DNA from: Chloroflexota bacterium
Lineage (GTDB): Bacteria > Chloroflexota > Anaerolineae > Promineifilales > Promineifilaceae
Direction: 5' to 3'
Length of the DNA: 64,000 nt
Assembly: GCA_013112725.1 (NCBI GenBank)
Contig: JABFFZ010000001.1
Span: forward strand, 124,001 to 188,000
The translations under genes and the position numbers were made by a program. Below the pieces are notes generated by a model, which worked only from the letters and a program-made list of their open reading frames with translations, had not been told where the DNA came from and made no database searches. Positions 17,156 through 26,383 of the stretch are shown piece after piece. Numbering within the stretch: the first letter of the stretch is position 1; each line of letters begins with the position of its first letter.

Positions 17156-17679
17156 ACGGCCGTACCTCGCTTTTTTCGCAGTGTGAATATGGCCACGCCA
17201 ATGATGGCCGCCAACAACAAGACGCCGGTCACTTCAAAGGGAAAGACGTAGGTTTCAAACAAAATGAGACCCAATTCCTGGGGGCTGGTGATGGGCATGG
17301 TGGGCACGGCCGTACCGCCGCCCGCCCCCTCACGATTCATCAATGCCAGGGTCACGGCCGTAATCAGCATCACCCCCAACAGCGCCGCCACCGCCTGATG
17401 AAAGCGTTCGCCGCGGGAACTGACGCCCGTCCCCCGCAGTTGTTCCGCGCCCAAGAGCATGATCACAAACAAAAACAGCACCATAATCGCCCCGGCATAC
17501 ACCGTGATTTGCACCATGGCAATAAAGGGCGCATTTAGCACCACGTAAAAAACAGCAATCGTGGCAAAATTCAGCACCAGCCACAGCGCGCTATGTACTG
17601 CATTCCGGCTCGTTACCATCATCAGCGCCGCTACAATGGCCACAATCGCCAAAATTCCAAAAACCAGCGGATCTCCCAT
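17152..17679 (-). CDS. nuoJ: NADH-quinone oxidoreductase subunit J
   Basis: A 175-residue protein with five membrane helices. The conserved segment is [20 protein letters not shown], preceded by [20 protein letters not shown] start at ATG 17679 (MGDPLVFG); ATG 17694 adds five residues. A short Gly/Ala/Pro-rich insert ([15 protein letters not shown]) lies between helices and carries an ACGGCCGT copy. The C terminus is basic (LRKKRGTAV). Confidence 0.95.
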   Translation of the reverse strand: MGDPLVFGILAIVAIVAALMMVTSRNAVHSALWLVLNFATIAVFYVVLNAPFIAMVQITVYAGAIMVLFLFVIMLLGAEQLRGTGVSSRGERFHQAVAALLGVMLITAVTLALMNREGAGGGTAVPTMPITSPQELGLILFETYVFPFEVTGVLLLAAIIGVAIFTLRKKRGTAV

Positions 17680-17694
17680 AACCTGTCCTCTCAA

Positions 17695-17754
17695 GTTTGT
17701 AGTGGGCGATTTATCGCCCCTTCTGCAAACGGCGATAAATCGCCTACTACCAAC
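17695..17754. repeat. hairpin of the GTTTGTAGTAGGCGAT family, copy 1
   Basis: A 24-bp arm at 17695-17718 (GTTTGTAGTGGGCGATTT then ATCGCC) pairs with 17731-17754 around a 12-base loop. A near-identical hairpin with a shorter loop lies at 58591-58645, so this is a dispersed repeat. Here it separates nuoI from nuoJ. Confidence 0.85.
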
Positions 17755-18255
17755 TTACTTCGGATTCTCCATATCAGGAATAGACCGTGTGAACACACCC
17801 GGTTCTACCACCTGTGGCGTGGCACGGCCGTTCACCGGCACATCCACAATCAACATCTCTTTGGTGTAAATGGCGCTGGCCCGGTCATAAAAACTCAACT
17901 CATAGTTATGTTCCAGCACAATCGCCTGCGTCGGGCAGGCATCTTCACAGTAGCCACAGAAAATGCAGCGCAGCATGTTAATCTCATAGGTGCTGGCATA
18001 CCGTTCGCCGGGTGAGTACCGCGCCTCGTCCGTATTTTCTGACGCTTCCACAAAAATCGCATCGGCCGGACAGGCGGCCGCACACAACGAACAGCCAATG
18101 CACCGTTCCAGCCCATTGTCATATCGCTTCAGTTCATGACGGCCCTTAAAGCGCGTGCGTACCGGCCGTTTCTGTTCCGGGTATTGAATGGTCACCGGGG
18201 GCATAAACAGATGCTTCAACGTTGTGCCCAGACCTTTGATGATTTCACCAAACAT
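17755..18255 (-). CDS. nuoI: NADH-quinone oxidoreductase subunit I
   Basis: A 166-residue ferredoxin-like subunit with two [4Fe-4S] motifs: CIGCSLCAAACPADAI and CIFCGYCEDACPTQAI. These carry clusters N6a and N6b, linking the peripheral arm to NuoB. I start at ATG 18255 (MFGEIIKGLGTTLKHLF); an upstream ATG at 18270 adds MWRFC. The C terminus is longer than usual, with VNGRATPQVVEPGVF from an ACGGCCGT copy. Confidence 0.97.
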   Translation of the reverse strand: MFGEIIKGLGTTLKHLFMPPVTIQYPEQKRPVRTRFKGRHELKRYDNGLERCIGCSLCAAACPADAIFVEASENTDEARYSPGERYASTYEINMLRCIFCGYCEDACPTQAIVLEHNYELSFYDRASAIYTKEMLIVDVPVNGRATPQVVEPGVFTRSIPDMENPK

Positions 18256-18270
18256 GCAGAATCTCCACAA

Positions 18271-18344
18271 AGAGGAGATTAGGAGACTAGGAGATTGAGA
18301 GATTTTGATTCTGCCAATCTCTCAATCTCTCAATCTCCCAATCT
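18271..18344. repeat. AGATTAGG/CAATCTCT hairpin between nuoH and nuoI
   Basis: GAGGAGATTAGGAGACTAG, then GAGATTGAGAGATT, a short loop, and AATCTCTCAATCTCTCAATC, then TCCCAATCTCT: tandem words followed by their complements. Same architecture as the spacers at 43.9, 46.2 and 63.1 kb. Confidence 0.8.
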
Positions 18345-19427
18345 CTAAAATCCCAACACACCCTCTTCCACCAACACAATCATCACCGCCACAATCATAA
18401 AATTCACAACCGAGATGGGCAGCAGCACTTTCCAGCCAAACGACATCAGTTGGTCATAGCGGAATCGGGGCAGGGAAGCGCGAATCCAGATCATCACACA
18501 CAGCCCCAGGAAAACTTTGAGAGCCGTGTACACAAAACCAAGCGCCGGTACCTGATCCACAAAGGGGCCACGATAACCGCCCAGGAAAAAGACGGCAAAG
18601 AGGGCGCAGAAAATAATCATTTTCATGTATTCGGCCAGGAAAAACATGCCAAAACGCATACTGCTGTATTCCACCGTAAAACCGGCAGAAAGCTCCTGTT
18701 CCGCTTCCAACAGGTCAAACGGGGCGCGCTGCAATTCGGCCAGTGCCGCAATCCAGAACACCAACGCGGCGATTGGCTGCAAAAAGAGGTACCACATGCC
18801 CCGCTGCCCTTCCACAATCACGCCCAAATCCATCGAGTTTGCCAGCATGACCGGCACGAGGACGGTCAGCCCCATGGCCAGTTCATAGCTGATCATCTGC
18901 GCGGAGGCGCGAATGCCACCCAGAATGGCATATTTGCTGTTAGAAGACCACCCGGCCAACACCACACCGTACACGCTGATGGAGGTGATCGCCAAAATAA
19001 AAAGGACGCCCACGTTGATGCCCGGTGCGATGGCAAAATAATCACGCCCTTCCGGGGTTATGTACGGCACGAATCCGGCCCAGGGAATAACCGCCAGGAT
19101 AAAAATAGCCGGGATGACGGTGATGATGGGGGCCAGGAAGTATGTCCATTTGTCCACCATGACGGGTGTCATGTCTTCTTTGAAGAATAGCTTGACGGCG
19201 TCGGCCGCCGGCTGCATAAAACCGCCCAGCAGTTTGCGTTCCTTACCACCGCGGGTGGGAATGGGAATGTAACCGGCGCGGTTAGGGCCAACGCGGTGTT
19301 GCAGGCGCGCCAGCAGTTTGCGCTCCAGCAGGGTGGTGTAAGCAAAGCCGGTAATCACCACGAAGGTCATAATAAAACCCACCACCAGGGAATAGACAGC
19401 CAGTTGACTAAGCGTATTGATTGCCAT
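18345..19427 (-). CDS. nuoH: NADH-quinone oxidoreductase subunit H
   Basis: A 360-residue membrane subunit that forms the quinone chamber with NuoB and NuoD. Conserved loops are LLARLQHRVGPNRAGY, GGFMQPAADAVKLFFKEDM, SYELAMGLTVLVPVML, APFDLLEAEQELSAGF with its acidic cluster, and RASLPRFRYDQLM. Length is normal with about eight helices. Confidence 0.97.
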   Translation of the reverse strand: MAINTLSQLAVYSLVVGFIMTFVVITGFAYTTLLERKLLARLQHRVGPNRAGYIPIPTRGGKERKLLGGFMQPAADAVKLFFKEDMTPVMVDKWTYFLAPIITVIPAIFILAVIPWAGFVPYITPEGRDYFAIAPGINVGVLFILAITSISVYGVVLAGWSSNSKYAILGGIRASAQMISYELAMGLTVLVPVMLANSMDLGVIVEGQRGMWYLFLQPIAALVFWIAALAELQRAPFDLLEAEQELSAGFTVEYSSMRFGMFFLAEYMKMIIFCALFAVFFLGGYRGPFVDQVPALGFVYTALKVFLGLCVMIWIRASLPRFRYDQLMSFGWKVLLPISVVNFMIVAVMIVLVEEGVLGF

Positions 19428-19431
19428 GAAT

Positions 19432-19488
19432 CCTCTTTGACCGATAACCGATTACCGATTACCGATTACCGATTACCTCCAATTGCAC
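19432..19488. repeat. GATTACC tandem repeat between nuoG and nuoH
   Basis: The spacer and the end of nuoG read ACCGATAACCGATTACCG, then ATTACCGATTACCGATTACC: five near-identical 7-bp units. The last units are translated as the C-terminal IGNR of NuoG. Identical ends (VIGNR, LNGNR) are seen on NuoE and NuoF, showing the repeats have overrun gene ends. Confidence 0.85.
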
Positions 19489-22008
19489 CACGCCGGGGAA
19501 ATAGGGCACGCCGCGCAACACGGCCGTACCCTTGAGCAACTTCCCATTCATCTGCACAATCGCGGGGACGGCACGGCCGTTGACGGCCACATTGACCACA
19601 TAACCATCCGCCACCTGCAAATGGGACGCATCCGCTTCATTCACCCACAGCGTCGGCTTTGCCAGCCGTTCGGCCAGCACCTCCGCATGGTTGATCAGCG
19701 TACCCGGCGTGAACAATGCCGCCGCCCGAATCAACCGGATACCATCAGGTTGATTGGTAGGTGTGTCGGCGGTGTCAAATGATTCTACCGCCGCCGCTTC
19801 GGCGGCCGCCGCCCACTGCTGCCCCAGGCCATGTTTGTTATCGTAAGCGGTGCCGCCGTAGTACAAATCAGAGCGGCCAATAATCGGCCACTGCTCTTCC
19901 ACGCGGGCCAGGCTACGGTAATCCATGCCTTTGTAAGCGGGCACGGCCGTAGCCACTTCCTTAAATACCAGGCTGGCGGCAAAGGGCGTCTTACCCAGAC
20001 CCAACTTCTCGCCAATCTGGGCCAAAATGCGCCAATCTTCACGGCTCTCGCCTACCGGCGGAATGGCCGGGTAATACCGCTGCACCCGCCGTTCGCCGCT
20101 GGTAAACGTGCCGTCCCGCTCCGCCCAGCTTTGCGCGGGCAAGACCACATCAGCCAGCTTTGCCGTTTCCGTCAGGAACAATTCCTGTACCACCAGGAAA
20201 TCCAGCTTACCGCGATCTGCCAGCAAACCATCCCCTATGGGATCAGTGCCAGCCACATACAAAGCAGAAATCTCGCCACTTTGTACGCCAGCGTAAATGG
20301 CGGCCGCATCTTTGCCGGGGATGTCCAATGCCTTGTAACCAGGGCCAAAGGCGGGATGAATACCCATGTCCCACGCCCCTTGGGTATTGTTGTGCGGCCA
20401 GACGGCAATCAGCCCATTGTTCTTGCGCCCAGCGTGCGGCTGCTCGCCTTTAACCAGGAGCAAATTGCCCAACAGCCGGGCGATGGTGTCTGTTTCCGCC
20501 AGCGTCAGCCCTTCTGCGCCGTAGAAGGCGACCAGGTTTTGGGCGTTGATGAGGGCGTCAGCGGCCGTTTTGATGGGGTCGGGTTCGGCCGTTTCCACCG
20601 CAATTTTGGCCGCGTTCAGCAGTTGGCGCGTAGTTGCTACCGCTTCACCCGGTCGGTAATAAATGGTGTGGCTGGCAAATTTGTCCAACCGGGTGGGGCG
20701 GGCACTCAAAATGACCAGCGTCGCCCCGCGCTGTGCCGCCTGCTTCACCCGCAGCCACCAGATTGGTTCCTCTTCGTGCAAATCGGAAGCGACGACCACA
20801 ATGGCGTCACCCTGGCCCAATTCGCCCAGATTGCTGCCACTGCTGATGCCCACTTTGGCGGTCACATCGCCGCCCATGATGGTGCGATTGCCCAGGTCAA
20901 GATGGGGTGTTTTCACCCCCTGACGTAGGAATTTTTGGAAGAGAAACAGGTCTTCATTGCTCAGGCGGTCGCCGCTGAGACCGGCCGCTTTTTCGCCCAG
21001 CCCGTTCAGTTTATGGGCAACCAGTTCAATCGCCTCCTCCCAACCGGCTTCGACCAACTGGCCGTTTTTGCGGATGAGCGGTTTTTGCAACCTGTCGGGC
21101 GCATCGGCAAATTGATGCACAAACCGATCCCGGTCGTGAATCCATATTTCGTTGACGTTTTCGTTCTGGCGGGGCAAGACGCGCTTGATGACGGAACGGC
21201 CGCCCGACTTGGCCTCGCGGCGGGTGCTAAAAGTGAGGTTGGCCCCCGCCGGTGAATGCACAGAAATGGAGGCGACGGGGATGAGTTCCCACGGCCGTGC
21301 GCCAAACCGAAAATCACTCGTTGTCAGCGCCCCCACCGGGCAAATGTCGGTGGTGTTACCACTCCAATAGCTGTCGAAGCCAGGGTCAGACAGGGTGACA
21401 ATTTCCAGGCTACGGCCGCGATTGTGGAAGCGAATGACCGGATCATCCACAATCTCTTCCTGGAAGCGGATACAGCGGGCGCACTGGATACACCGTTCCC
21501 GATCCAGGTAAATGAGTTCACCTAACGGGACGTGTTTGTCCATCTTTAGCTTCAGGCTGTAATCCATCTGGGTCGTGCCCGCGCCGTGCGCCATCGTCAG
21601 GTTTTGCAGCGGGCACTCGCCGCCCTTGTCGCAAATGGGACAGTCCAATGGGTGGCTGGACAGCAAAAATTCGATCACGCTCTCGCGGGCTTCGTCTACC
21701 GGTTGAGTGTTGGTACGCACCACCATGCCTTCGCTGACCACGATTGTGCAGCCGGTTTGCAGGGTGCGGCCAAAGTTCACTTGCGGCGTACCATCCGCGT
21801 TTAGCACCAGTTCACCGGTGGCCCGGTCACGCACGGGCAGGCCAATTTCCACCAGGCACATGCGGCACATGCCCACCGGCTCCAGTTTGGGATGGTAGCA
21901 AAAGACGGGAATGTCATTCCCAATTTTCTTGGCGGCGTCTACGACCAGGGTGCCTTTGGGGACGCTCACGGCCGTGCCGTCTATCGTCAACGTTATCAGA
22001 TCACTCAT
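19459..22008 (-). CDS. nuoG: NADH-quinone oxidoreductase subunit G
   Basis: An 849-residue iron-sulfur subunit. N terminus: [2Fe-2S] domain (CYHPKLEPVGMCRMC), the His-Cys3 motif (SSHPLDCPICDKGGECPLQN) and a ferredoxin-like [4Fe-4S] motif (CIQCARCIRFQEE, with ICPVGALT). The remainder is a molybdopterin-oxidoreductase-like domain without catalytic role (DAIVVVASDLHEEEPIWWLR, ALYVAGTDPIGDG). The ATG overlaps the 3' end of the Uma2 gene by 8 nt. Several ACGGCCGT copies encode GTAV or NGR steps. Confidence 0.95.
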   Translation of the reverse strand: MSDLITLTIDGTAVSVPKGTLVVDAAKKIGNDIPVFCYHPKLEPVGMCRMCLVEIGLPVRDRATGELVLNADGTPQVNFGRTLQTGCTIVVSEGMVVRTNTQPVDEARESVIEFLLSSHPLDCPICDKGGECPLQNLTMAHGAGTTQMDYSLKLKMDKHVPLGELIYLDRERCIQCARCIRFQEEIVDDPVIRFHNRGRSLEIVTLSDPGFDSYWSGNTTDICPVGALTTSDFRFGARPWELIPVASISVHSPAGANLTFSTRREAKSGGRSVIKRVLPRQNENVNEIWIHDRDRFVHQFADAPDRLQKPLIRKNGQLVEAGWEEAIELVAHKLNGLGEKAAGLSGDRLSNEDLFLFQKFLRQGVKTPHLDLGNRTIMGGDVTAKVGISSGSNLGELGQGDAIVVVASDLHEEEPIWWLRVKQAAQRGATLVILSARPTRLDKFASHTIYYRPGEAVATTRQLLNAAKIAVETAEPDPIKTAADALINAQNLVAFYGAEGLTLAETDTIARLLGNLLLVKGEQPHAGRKNNGLIAVWPHNNTQGAWDMGIHPAFGPGYKALDIPGKDAAAIYAGVQSGEISALYVAGTDPIGDGLLADRGKLDFLVVQELFLTETAKLADVVLPAQSWAERDGTFTSGERRVQRYYPAIPPVGESREDWRILAQIGEKLGLGKTPFAASLVFKEVATAVPAYKGMDYRSLARVEEQWPIIGRSDLYYGGTAYDNKHGLGQQWAAAAEAAAVESFDTADTPTNQPDGIRLIRAAALFTPGTLINHAEVLAERLAKPTLWVNEADASHLQVADGYVVNVAVNGRAVPAIVQMNGKLLKGTAVLRGVPYFPGVVQLEVIGNR

Positions 22009-22627
22009 GCGGATCCTCTTCTGCTTGAATTGCTTCTAATTCACCCATCAACTCAGCCAGGTTGATCGTCAGGCCGGGAAAAAGCTGTGGGGAAAACGGG
22101 TCAGGCGGGGCGATTATCTGAGTTATCAGATACCCTTCCGGTGTGTTTTTACACTCGGTAATGAGCAACTCCTCGTCAATCAGCCAATACCAGGGTACGC
22201 CCGCTTTGTGATAGGTATTAAATTTGCGGGATTTATCGCGGGCGGCCGTAGACGGTGACAATACCTCTACCACCAAATCTGGTGGCCCTTGAATGGCAAT
22301 ATCATTTGCAAACCGCCCTAAATGCTCAGTTGCCAGATAGGTTACATCAGGCACATAGGTATGGACTGGTGTTACATCCACTTCCACTTCGGGCCAGATT
22401 TCACCAAGTTTGTTTTTCTCAATGAATGGCACTAAGCCGAGTAATAATCTAGCGATAATTTTTTGATGTCTGCCGCGCGGTCTGGCCATCTCCAACAACA
22501 CCCCCTCTTCCAACTCAAAAAATGGCGGCCCCTCAGGTAGCTGCCGAAATTCAGCCTGCGTCCAGACCTTCTCTTTCTGTTTTGGCGATTTTATCTTCTT
22601 CGCCGGAGGCGCTATGGCAATTCCCAT
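22001..22627 (-). CDS. Uma2-family endonuclease-like protein inserted in the nuo operon
   Basis: A 208-residue protein of the Uma2/DUF820 group, with the PD-(D/E)xK-like core YVPDVTYLATE, GPPDLVVEVLSPSTAARDKSRK and VPWYWLIDEELL, where Asp, Glu and Lys form the site. The N terminus is basic (PPAKKIKSPKQKEKVW). Uma2 genes are abundant in Chloroflexi and Cyanobacteria and are suspected nucleases of unknown role. It lies between nuoF and nuoG, in the same direction, and overlaps nuoG by 8 nt, so it must be co-expressed with complex I. This is probably an insertion of a mobile gene rather than a functional subunit. Confidence 0.85.
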   Translation of the reverse strand: MGIAIAPPAKKIKSPKQKEKVWTQAEFRQLPEGPPFFELEEGVLLEMARPRGRHQKIIARLLLGLVPFIEKNKLGEIWPEVEVDVTPVHTYVPDVTYLATEHLGRFANDIAIQGPPDLVVEVLSPSTAARDKSRKFNTYHKAGVPWYWLIDEELLITECKNTPEGYLITQIIAPPDPFSPQLFPGLTINLAELMGELEAIQAEEDPHE

Positions 22628-22672
22628 CTTCTTACCGATTACCGTTCACTGATTACCGATTACCGTTCAAGG
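22628..22672. repeat. GATTACCG words between nuoF and the Uma2 gene
   Basis: CTTACCGATTACCGTTCACT followed by GATTACCGATTACCGTTC. Direct repeats of a 19-base unit with one difference; the same words form spacers at 10.8, 19.4, 23.9 and 41.7 kb. The right end is translated as the last residues of NuoF (NGNR). Confidence 0.75.
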
Positions 22673-23921
22673 GACTATTCCCCTTCACCTTCGCTTCATA
22701 CTCTTCAGGGAAGTGCCTGATGGTACTTAAAACCGGGTTAATGGCAAAATCACCCAACGCACACAGCGTCCGCCCGCCAATTTGCCCGGCCACACTTTTC
22801 AACACGCGCAAATCTTCGGCCGTACCATGCCCGTGATAAATTTTGTGCAGCAGTTGATCCATCCAATACGTCCCCTCGCGGCAGGGGGTACATTTGCCAC
22901 ACGACTCATGCTTAAAAAAGTGGACGCACTTCATCGCCATCCACACCATATCCGTCGTCTCGTCCATGATGACAACCGACGCCGACCCCATCACCGAGCC
23001 GAATTTATCCAGCCCCTCATAGGTAATGGGTGCGTCCAGAGCATCTTCCTTCACCACCGGGCCAGAGCCACCGCTGGGCAGCATCGCCTTAAACTTCTTG
23101 CCGCCGGGAATGCCGCCGCCGTACTGCTCATCATAAATCAACTCCCGGTACGTCAGGCCCATGATCACTTCATAATTGCCCGGTTTGTTCACATGCCCGC
23201 TCAGGCAGACGATTTTGGGGCCGGTGCTTTTTTCCGTGCCCATGCTCTTGTACCAATCCGCGCCGTTGCTGATGATGGCGGGCACATTCGCCAGCGTTTC
23301 CGTGTTATTGACGACGGTCGGTTTGTGGTACAGCCCTTCTATGGCCGGAAACGGCGGTTTTGACCAGGGCTGCCCCAATTCACCCATCAGCGAATTGAGC
23401 AGCGCCGTCTCTTCGCCGCAAATATAAGCGCCTGCGCCGTAATAGGGGGCCATATCGCAGCTAAAATCGCTGCCCAGGATGTTTTCGCCCAACAAGCCGG
23501 CCGCATAACATTCCTGCACCGCCTCCTCAAAGGCGTATCCGGCGTCCATAAATTCGCCGCGCATGTAGTTGTAGATGCGTTTGGCCCCCACCGCATAGGC
23601 ACAAATCAGCGCACCTTCAATCACCTGATGCGGGTTATATTCCAGCAGTTCACGGTCTTTGAAGGTGCCCATCTCCGATTCGTCGGAATTGATGGTCACA
23701 TACACTTCCTGCGCTCCTTTGGGGATGAAGGTCCACTTCAAACCGGTGGGAAAACCGGCCCCACCCCGGCCACGCAGCCCAGAGGCTTTGACCACATTGG
23801 TCACTTCGGCCGGCGTCATGGTCAGCGCCTTTTTGAGCGCCTCGTATCCGCCGTGTTGCCGGTACACGTCCAGCTTTTTTATATTCTCAATATCGCGATG
23901 CCGTAATAGTATGTGTGCCAT
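22653..23921 (-). CDS. nuoF: NADH-quinone oxidoreductase subunit F
   Basis: A 422-residue subunit that binds NADH and FMN and carries cluster N3. Motifs are GLRGRGGAGFPTGLKWTF (FMN/NADH glycine loop), the GAYICGEETALLNSLMG block, and ESCGKCTPCREGTYWMD with the cluster cysteines plus a later C in TLCALGDFA. Length and motifs are complete. The last residues (SPLNGNR) derive from the GATTACC spacer repeat. Confidence 0.97.
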   Translation of the reverse strand: MAHILLRHRDIENIKKLDVYRQHGGYEALKKALTMTPAEVTNVVKASGLRGRGGAGFPTGLKWTFIPKGAQEVYVTINSDESEMGTFKDRELLEYNPHQVIEGALICAYAVGAKRIYNYMRGEFMDAGYAFEEAVQECYAAGLLGENILGSDFSCDMAPYYGAGAYICGEETALLNSLMGELGQPWSKPPFPAIEGLYHKPTVVNNTETLANVPAIISNGADWYKSMGTEKSTGPKIVCLSGHVNKPGNYEVIMGLTYRELIYDEQYGGGIPGGKKFKAMLPSGGSGPVVKEDALDAPITYEGLDKFGSVMGSASVVIMDETTDMVWMAMKCVHFFKHESCGKCTPCREGTYWMDQLLHKIYHGHGTAEDLRVLKSVAGQIGGRTLCALGDFAINPVLSTIRHFPEEYEAKVKGNSPLNGNR

Positions 23922-23926
23922 CTTTT

Positions 23927-24490
23927 TTACCGATTACCGATTACCGATACCTGATTACCACTTTTCGCGTATGCCGTGATCTTCTCAACTACTGAGGTCT
24001 CAATCGTTTCCGCAGCGGCCTGTTCACGCAACCGCGCCAGGAGAGCATCGAATTTTGCTTCATCCAGGTGCTCTTCAAACTTGAGGTTACACTGCAACAT
24101 GGGGGCGCGGTCACAGGCGGCCAGGCACATGACCGTTTTGATGGTGAACAGGCCATCAGCTGTTGTTTCATCCACGCCAACCTCTAATTTGTTACAGGCC
24201 ATCTCCACAAACTGATCCGCGCCGCGCAGGGCACAGGCCAGGTCATTGCAAATTTCCAGCACATATTTGCCCACCGGCTCTTCATAGTAAAGCGTGTAAA
24301 ACCCGGCCAATGACAGGATGTGCGTGGGGTCTAAATCCAGAATCGCGGCTACTTCGCGCATGGCGTCGTCGCTCATGTAGCCATAGTAGTGCTGCGCCAG
24401 GTGCATCAGCGGCAGCACGGCCGACTTTTTATGCGGGAATCGGGCGATGATGCCTTCTATTTCTGCTGCGTATTTTTCGGTAAATGTCAT
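23927..24490 (-). CDS. nuoE: NADH-quinone oxidoreductase subunit E
   Basis: A 187-residue thioredoxin-fold subunit with the [2Fe-2S] ligands of cluster N1a: EICNDLACALRG and MCLAACDRAP (CxxxxC and CxxxC). N-terminal helical part YAAEIEGIIARFPHKKSAVL. The last residues (VSVIGNR) come from the GATTACC repeat that fills the five-base gap to nuoF, so the C terminus has been altered by repeat spread. Upstream, CAACTTGC words (24491-24527) separate it from nuoD. Confidence 0.95.
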   Translation of the reverse strand: MTFTEKYAAEIEGIIARFPHKKSAVLPLMHLAQHYYGYMSDDAMREVAAILDLDPTHILSLAGFYTLYYEEPVGKYVLEICNDLACALRGADQFVEMACNKLEVGVDETTADGLFTIKTVMCLAACDRAPMLQCNLKFEEHLDEAKFDALLARLREQAAAETIETSVVEKITAYAKSGNQVSVIGNR

Positions 24491-24529
24491 TTCAAACTTG
24501 CCACTTGCAACTTGCGACCTGCAACTTGC

Positions 24530-25786
24530 TTATCTATCAATCTCACCCAATACAATATCCACCGAGCCAATGATGGAAACCACGTCGGCTACAAAGCGCC
24601 CCTTGGACATGTGTGGCAACGAGGCCAGATGCACGTAGGAGGGGGTGCGGAAGTGGCAGCGCGCCGGTTTGGGACCGCCATCGCCACGCAGGTAACAGGC
24701 AAATTCGCCGCGTGGCGACTCGACGCTTTGGTAAACGTAACCTGTTGGTGCGCTGAACCCTTCTGTCCACAATTTGAAGTGGTGGATGACGGCTTCCATA
24801 CTACGGCCGAGTTCGGCGCGGGGTGGGGGTACAATTTTACGGTCGTCAATGTTGACGGGGCCTTTGGGTAATTTGTTCAATGCCTGCTCAATAATACGCA
24901 GGCTTTGTTTCATCTCTTCCATGCGGCAGAGGTAACGGGCGTATACGTCCCCTTCGGTGGCGACGGGCACGTCAAAATCGTAATCCTCGTAGCCGCAGTA
25001 GGGTTGGGCTTTGCGGATGTCCCAATTGACGCCGGAGCCGCGCAGGGAGGGGCCGGTCATGCCCCAGGCTACGGCCGTGGCCGCATCCACTACCCCAATA
25101 TCCTTCGTCCGCGCCAGCCAGATGGGGTTGCGCTTTGTCAGCGCCTCATAATCGGCAATCCGGGCGGGCATAAAATTCAGGAACTCGCGCACCGCCGGTT
25201 CAAACTCTTCTGGTATGTCCCGCCACAACCCACCGGGGCGGAAGTAGCTCACCATCATCCGCTGCCCGCTGCACATCTCAAACAGGTCTAAAATGTATTC
25301 CCGTTCCCGGAAGCAATAGAGGAAGACAGACATCGCTGCCAGGTCTAAAGCATGGGTGCCCAGCCAGACCAGATGGCTGCTCACCCGCGCCAGTTCCGTC
25401 AAGATCACCCGGATCGCCTGGGCGCGGGGCGTGGCTTCCACCCCCAACAGCTTTTCCACCGCCAGGATATACCCCAGATTGTTGGACATGGGCGAGAGGT
25501 AATCCAGGCGGTCGGTCATCACCAGCGCCTTGGTGTAGGTTTTGGCCTCCATGTTTTTTTCCACGCCGGTGTGCAGAAAGCCAATATCCGGGGCCATGTT
25601 GACTACATTTTCGCCATCCAGTTCCAACAGCAGGCGCAGCACACCATGGGTGCTGGGATGCTGCGGCCCCATGCTGAGCAGCAGATGCTCTTCAGCATCT
25701 TCGATCTCCATCCCCGTGCCCACTTTGGCCCGGAGTTCTTCTACCGTTAGCTCTTGAATGGTGTCGCCACCAGAAGGTAGTTGCAT
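24530..25786 (-). CDS. nuoD: NADH-quinone oxidoreductase subunit D
   Basis: A 418-residue quinone-site subunit of the 49-kDa type. Motifs are MGPQHPSTHGVLRLLLELDG, HTGVEKNMEAKTY, DRLDYLSPMSNN, and the C-terminal GEFACYLRGDGGPKPAR and SIIGSVDIVLGEIDR. I start at ATG 25786 (MQLPSGGDTI); the longer frame to 25837 is translated spacer repeat. nuoC and nuoD are separate genes here, not fused. Confidence 0.97.
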   Translation of the reverse strand: MQLPSGGDTIQELTVEELRAKVGTGMEIEDAEEHLLLSMGPQHPSTHGVLRLLLELDGENVVNMAPDIGFLHTGVEKNMEAKTYTKALVMTDRLDYLSPMSNNLGYILAVEKLLGVEATPRAQAIRVILTELARVSSHLVWLGTHALDLAAMSVFLYCFREREYILDLFEMCSGQRMMVSYFRPGGLWRDIPEEFEPAVREFLNFMPARIADYEALTKRNPIWLARTKDIGVVDAATAVAWGMTGPSLRGSGVNWDIRKAQPYCGYEDYDFDVPVATEGDVYARYLCRMEEMKQSLRIIEQALNKLPKGPVNIDDRKIVPPPRAELGRSMEAVIHHFKLWTEGFSAPTGYVYQSVESPRGEFACYLRGDGGPKPARCHFRTPSYVHLASLPHMSKGRFVADVVSIIGSVDIVLGEIDR

Positions 25787-25846
25787 CGTGTCCTCTATAG
25801 CGTAAAACGTAAAACATGAGGGAGCGTGACGTTTCACGTTTTACGG

Positions 25847-26368
25847 TCAATCTTTTGCGTATGGCTTCTTCGCGTCAATTTCCTGCCAGTTGAACGAGAA
25901 CTGGACTTCTTCGTAGCCCAAGGGGTAATCTTTGCGCAGGGGGTGTCCCTGCCAATCTTCCGGCAGGAACAGGCGGCGCAGGCTGCCATTGCCCTGAAAA
26001 CGAATGCCCATCAGATCATACACTTCCATCTCCAGCCAGGTGGCGATGGGCCACACCGGGCCGACGGTTTCTGGCCCTTCGTCCGGGTCTTCTACCCAGA
26101 CGCGCAGGCGCAGCCGGTGGTTTTTGGGGATGGAGTACAGATGGTAACTGACGGCAAAGCGGGGGAATTCGGGCAGATAATCATCACCCACGATGTCCGA
26201 GAGAAAGTCATACTGACAATCGGTGTTATTGCGCAAAATGTAGCAGATGGCTTTGAGCTTGTCTGGCTGAACGATGAGTGTGCGCTCCCCGCGAAAGTCC
26301 ACCACTTCTTCAATAGCGTCTGGGTAAGCGGCTTTGATTTTGTCTACAACGAGTTGATCTTGGGTCAT
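25847..26368 (-). CDS. nuoC: NADH-quinone oxidoreductase subunit C
   Basis: A 173-residue subunit of the 30-kDa type. Conserved blocks are AVSYHLYSIPKNHRLRLRVW and WLEMEVYDLMGIRFQGNGSL followed by RRLFLPEDWQGHPLRKDYP. Length is normal. It ends in KKPYAKD, 60 bp before the nuoD start; that gap holds a GTAAAACG word repeat. A 15-bp hairpin (26384-26415) separates it from nuoB. Confidence 0.96.
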   Translation of the reverse strand: MTQDQLVVDKIKAAYPDAIEEVVDFRGERTLIVQPDKLKAICYILRNNTDCQYDFLSDIVGDDYLPEFPRFAVSYHLYSIPKNHRLRLRVWVEDPDEGPETVGPVWPIATWLEMEVYDLMGIRFQGNGSLRRLFLPEDWQGHPLRKDYPLGYEEVQFSFNWQEIDAKKPYAKD

Positions 26369-26383
26369 TCGTGTATCTCTATA

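Noticed and set aside
18450-19190. 246-residue frame opposite nuoH
   Set aside because: His/Gln/Lys-rich shadow without domain; nuoH is certain on the other strand.
19432-19488. GATTACC tandem array as a CRISPR
   Set aside because: Units are 7 bp without unique spacers, and no cas genes are in the window.
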